DNA from: Serratia fonticola
GTDB taxonomy: Bacteria; Pseudomonadota; Gammaproteobacteria; Enterobacterales; Enterobacteriaceae
DNA: 64,000 bases
Reading direction: 5' to 3'
Assembly: GCF_006715025.1 (NCBI RefSeq)
Contig: NZ_VFMK01000001.1
Span: forward strand, 3,348,001 to 3,412,000
The translations under genes and the position numbers were made by a program. This document shows, one piece after another, positions 61,900 to 64,000 of this stretch; the stretch's first letter is position 1, and each line of letters opens with the position of its first letter. The notes under the pieces were generated by a model. The model ran no database searches. It had not been told where the DNA came from and worked only from the letters and a program-made list of their open reading frames with translations.

Positions 61900-63291
61900 A
61901 TGAATCTACCGCTCGTATTAAACGTGCTGGTTTTTGTTGCCCTCCTTTTGCTGTTGGCGCAAACCCGCCATAAGCAATGGAGCCTGGCTAAAAAAGTATT
62001 GGTCGGTCTGGTCATTGGTGTCCTGTTCGGCTTGGCACTGCAACTGATATATGGATCAGATAATCCGGTACTGAAGGAATCCATCAGCTGGTTTAACATT
62101 GTCGGTAACGGTTATGTGCAACTGCTGCAAATGATCGTGATGCCATTGGTGTTCGCCTCTATCCTGAGTGCGGTCGCCAAGCTGCACAATGCCTCGTCCT
62201 TAGGCAAAATCAGTTTCCTGACCATCGGTACCCTGCTGTTCACCACGCTAATTGCAGCTCTGGTGGGGGTACTGGTTACCAACCTCTTCGGTCTTACCGC
62301 AGAAGGGCTGGTGCAAGGAACACAGGAAACGGCACGCCTGTCGGCGATTGAAAGCAACTATGTCGGTAAAGTGGCCGATCTCAGCGTACCGCAACTGATA
62401 CTGTCGTTTGTGCCAAAAAATCCATTTGCCGATCTGACCGGTGCCAACCCAACGTCGATTATCAGCGTAGTGATTTTCGCTGCCTTCCTGGGCGTGGCTT
62501 CATTGCAATTGCTGAAAGATGATCAGCCTAAAGGCCAGCGTGTCCTGGTCGCTATCGATACCCTGCAGGCCTGGGTGATGAAGTTGGTTCGTCTGGTGAT
62601 GAAGCTCACCCCTTACGGTGTACTGGCGTTGATGACCAAAGTTGTTGCCGGTTCCAACATTCACGACATCATCAAGCTAGGCAGTTTCGTCGTGGCCTCT
62701 TATCTGGGCCTGGCAATCATGTTTGTGGTGCATGCGCTACTGCTGAGTTTCACCGGCGTTAACCCGTTGAAATTCTTCCGAAAAGTATGGCCGGTGCTGA
62801 CCTTCGCCTTCACCAGCCGTTCCAGCGCGGCCAGTATCCCACTGAATGTAGAAGCACAGACACGTCGTCTGGGCGTGCCTGAATCCATCGCCAGTTTCTC
62901 TGCATCATTTGGTGCCACCATCGGCCAGAACGGCTGTGCCGGCCTCTACCCAGCGATGCTGGCAGTGATGGTTGCCCCAACTGTCGGTATCAATCCGCTG
63001 GATCCGGTGTGGATCGCAACGCTGGTCGGTATTGTGACCGTCAGTTCAGCCGGTGTGGCCGGTGTCGGCGGCGGTGCCACTTTTGCCGCGCTGATCGTGC
63101 TCCCCGCCATGGGCTTGCCTGTAACCCTGGTTGCCCTGTTAATTTCGGTTGAACCCTTGATTGACATGGGGCGTACCGCACTGAATGTCAGCGGTTCGAT
63201 GACGGCAGGTACCGTCACCAGCCAGTTAATGAAGCAGACCGATAAAAGCATTATGGACAGCGAAGACGAAACGGAACTGGCTCACCAGTAA
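61900..63291 (+). CDS. tcyP: L-cystine transporter TcyP (YdjN)
   Basis: TcyP is a DAACS-family symporter that brings L-cystine into the cell. The 463-residue inner membrane protein has about 9 helices; markers are the SSAASIPLN serine-rich reentrant loop (near 307), QMIVMPLVFASILSA and the NGCAGLYPAML segment. The start has GGAG 8-9 bases upstream. It follows ydjM, as in E. coli. Confidence 0.95.
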   Translation: MNLPLVLNVLVFVALLLLLAQTRHKQWSLAKKVLVGLVIGVLFGLALQLIYGSDNPVLKESISWFNIVGNGYVQLLQMIVMPLVFASILSAVAKLHNASSLGKISFLTIGTLLFTTLIAALVGVLVTNLFGLTAEGLVQGTQETARLSAIESNYVGKVADLSVPQLILSFVPKNPFADLTGANPTSIISVVIFAAFLGVASLQLLKDDQPKGQRVLVAIDTLQAWVMKLVRLVMKLTPYGVLALMTKVVAGSNIHDIIKLGSFVVASYLGLAIMFVVHALLLSFTGVNPLKFFRKVWPVLTFAFTSRSSAASIPLNVEAQTRRLGVPESIASFSASFGATIGQNGCAGLYPAMLAVMVAPTVGINPLDPVWIATLVGIVTVSSAGVAGVGGGATFAALIVLPAMGLPVTLVALLISVEPLIDMGRTALNVSGSMTAGTVTSQLMKQTDKSIMDSEDETELAHQ

Positions 63292-63307
63292 CCAATCGGC
63301 CAAACAA

Positions 63308-63335
63308 CCCAACCGGTGCCAAGGCTCCGGTTGGG
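63308..63335. repeat. Hairpin after tcyP
   Basis: CCCAACCGG (63308-63316) and CCGGTTGGG (63327-63335) form a perfect 9-bp stem, 16 bases after the tcyP stop. It has no T run. Its loop shares the run GGTGCCAAGGC with the terminator 100 bases on. Confidence 0.55.
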
Positions 63336-63411
63336 CTTGCGTTAAAACCGGATTTTCCAGCCAGATGTGCAGAACACTCTGCATAATCTCTGGTTCTTCC
63401 GCAGACTGAAC

Positions 63412-63434
63412 CCGGTGCCAAGGCACCTTTTTTA
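63412..63434 (+). terminator. Rho-independent terminator between tcyP and phnX
   Basis: GGTGCC-AA-GGCACC (63414-63427) is followed by seven T. It ends plus-strand transcription before the convergent phnX. Confidence 0.75.
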
Positions 63435-63440
63435 TGCCGC

Positions 63441-64000
63441 TTAAGGGCGCTCTCCGTTCGCCAGCCTCAGGTTAATTTCCGCAATCACACCAGGCAACGC
63501 CACCAACGTATCGATCACATAGTGCGCCCCTGCTGCATAAAGCTTTGCCGCAGCGGCTTGGCGACGCTGTTCAATCTCGCGCGTATTCATCTGCTGGTAT
63601 TCGTGCCAGGTTGCGCCGAATTCGTTGCCAGACAGCGCCAACCCTACACTCCACATACCGGCATTCAACCCTTCACGGATGCCTGGTACCGCATCATCTA
63701 CTTTCACGCAGTGTGACACCGCGTCTACACCCAACGCGATCACATTCTGTAGCGCCATCCACGGCCCTGGTCGCCCTCCCGCCGTTAAGTCATCGGTAGC
63801 AACCCAATAATCAGGCGCATAACCCCGTTGGGCGGCTGCGGGGGCCAAGACTTCCATTACTGCCCGCGGATAGCCCGAACAAGAGCCAATCTTGATCCCC
63901 TGAGCACGTAGAGAGGCAATAACCTGAGGGATACCGTCAATCGGGTCGGCAAAGTCGACCACCTTGGCAATCTGCAGTGGCATAAAGGCGTGGTAGATCG
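63441..64000 (-). CDS. phnX: Phosphonoacetaldehyde hydrolase, C-terminal part (partial)
   Basis: PhnX is a HAD enzyme that splits phosphonoacetaldehyde to acetaldehyde and phosphate, in 2-aminoethylphosphonate use. The frame is open to the right edge (IYHAFMPLQIAKV at the end of the window), so the N-terminus with the nucleophile Asp and Schiff-base Lys is outside. The visible part has KIGSCSGYPRAVM, VKVDDAVPGIREGLNAGMW (acidic motif) and a helical C-terminus. An aminoethylphosphonate transaminase gene would be expected further upstream. Confidence 0.93.
   Translation of the reverse strand, partial: IYHAFMPLQIAKVVDFADPIDGIPQVIASLRAQGIKIGSCSGYPRAVMEVLAPAAAQRGYAPDYWVATDDLTAGGRPGPWMALQNVIALGVDAVSHCVKVDDAVPGIREGLNAGMWSVGLALSGNEFGATWHEYQQMNTREIEQRRQAAAAKLYAAGAHYVIDTLVALPGVIAEINLRLANGERP

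Noticed and set aside
1..64000. tRNA or rRNA genes, insertion sequences, prophage or CRISPR arrays.
   Set aside because: No cloverleaf-like tRNA ends, rRNA sequence, transposase motifs with terminal repeats, integrase genes or regularly spaced repeats were seen. A tRNAscan or IS search could still find something missed by eye.

Overview
The window is a chromosomal segment of a gammaproteobacterium of the order Enterobacterales, most likely Serratia or a close relative in the Yersiniaceae. The gene order is that of the Escherichia coli pykF-lpp-suf-ydiK-ppsA-aroH-selO-nlpC-btuDEC-ihfA-pheTS-rplT-infC-thrS-yniABC-ydjM-tcyP region. The differences are ones seen in Serratia and Yersinia: an arnBCADTEF lipid A modification operon between nlpC and btuD, a three-subunit gluconate 2-dehydrogenase operon, and kduD next to hxpB. 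The species cannot be settled by reading alone. I see no rRNA, tRNA, prophage, insertion sequence or CRISPR array.

Layout. 1-2.5 kb: 3' end of pykF, the Braun lipoprotein gene lpp, and an L,D-transpeptidase of the family that attaches Lpp to peptidoglycan. 2.7-8.4 kb: sufABCDSE on the minus strand, with a Fur-like palindrome upstream. 8.8-9.3 kb: an unrecognised gene whose sigma70 -10 is covered by a perfect Fur box. 9.3-14.1 kb: menI, ydiJ and ydiK. 14.3-14.5 kb: the sRNA RprA with an RcsB-type box. 14.6-22.6 kb: ppsA and its regulator ppsR, aroH, a glutathione peroxidase, selO, and the degenerate EAL protein RflP (YdiV). 23-32.5 kb: lplA, nlpC and the arn operon with a PmrA-type box. 32.8-35.2 kb: btuD, btuE, btuC. 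35.2-36.6 kb: an AT-rich accessory insert with a putative papain-like hydrolase and a broken small ORF. 36.6-44.1 kb: the translation cluster ihfA-pheT-pheS-pheM-rplT-rpmI-infC-thrS, with the pheM attenuator, an AUU-started infC and a thrS operator-like leader. 44.3-49.5 kb: DUF2239 protein, MATE exporter, marC, HAAAP amino acid permease and PHP-domain protein. 49.5-50.4 kb: AT-rich, with a broken or overlapping small membrane-protein locus. 50.4-54.3 kb: gluconate dehydrogenase operon. 54.6-64 kb: emtA, an orphan GhoS-like gene, yniA, yniB, a DUF308 plus papain-like membrane protein, hxpB, kduD (KdgR box), ydjM (LexA box), tcyP, and phnX running off the right end.

How the genes work together. 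Most are conserved housekeeping genes: Fe-S assembly under iron stress, gluconeogenic PEP synthesis, aromatic biosynthesis, vitamin B12 uptake, and translation. Envelope functions recur: lpp with ldtE, nlpC, the arn operon, emtA, and RprA in the Rcs response. Stress regulons can be read from operator-like sites (Fur, PmrA, RcsB, LexA, KdgR, Cra). The most interesting unexplained items are the Fur-controlled gene at 8.86 kb, the accessory papain-like gene at 35.6 kb, the orphan GhoS relative at 55.4 kb, the frame-broken small membrane-protein locus at 49.7-49.9 kb, and a long imperfect hairpin before kduD.
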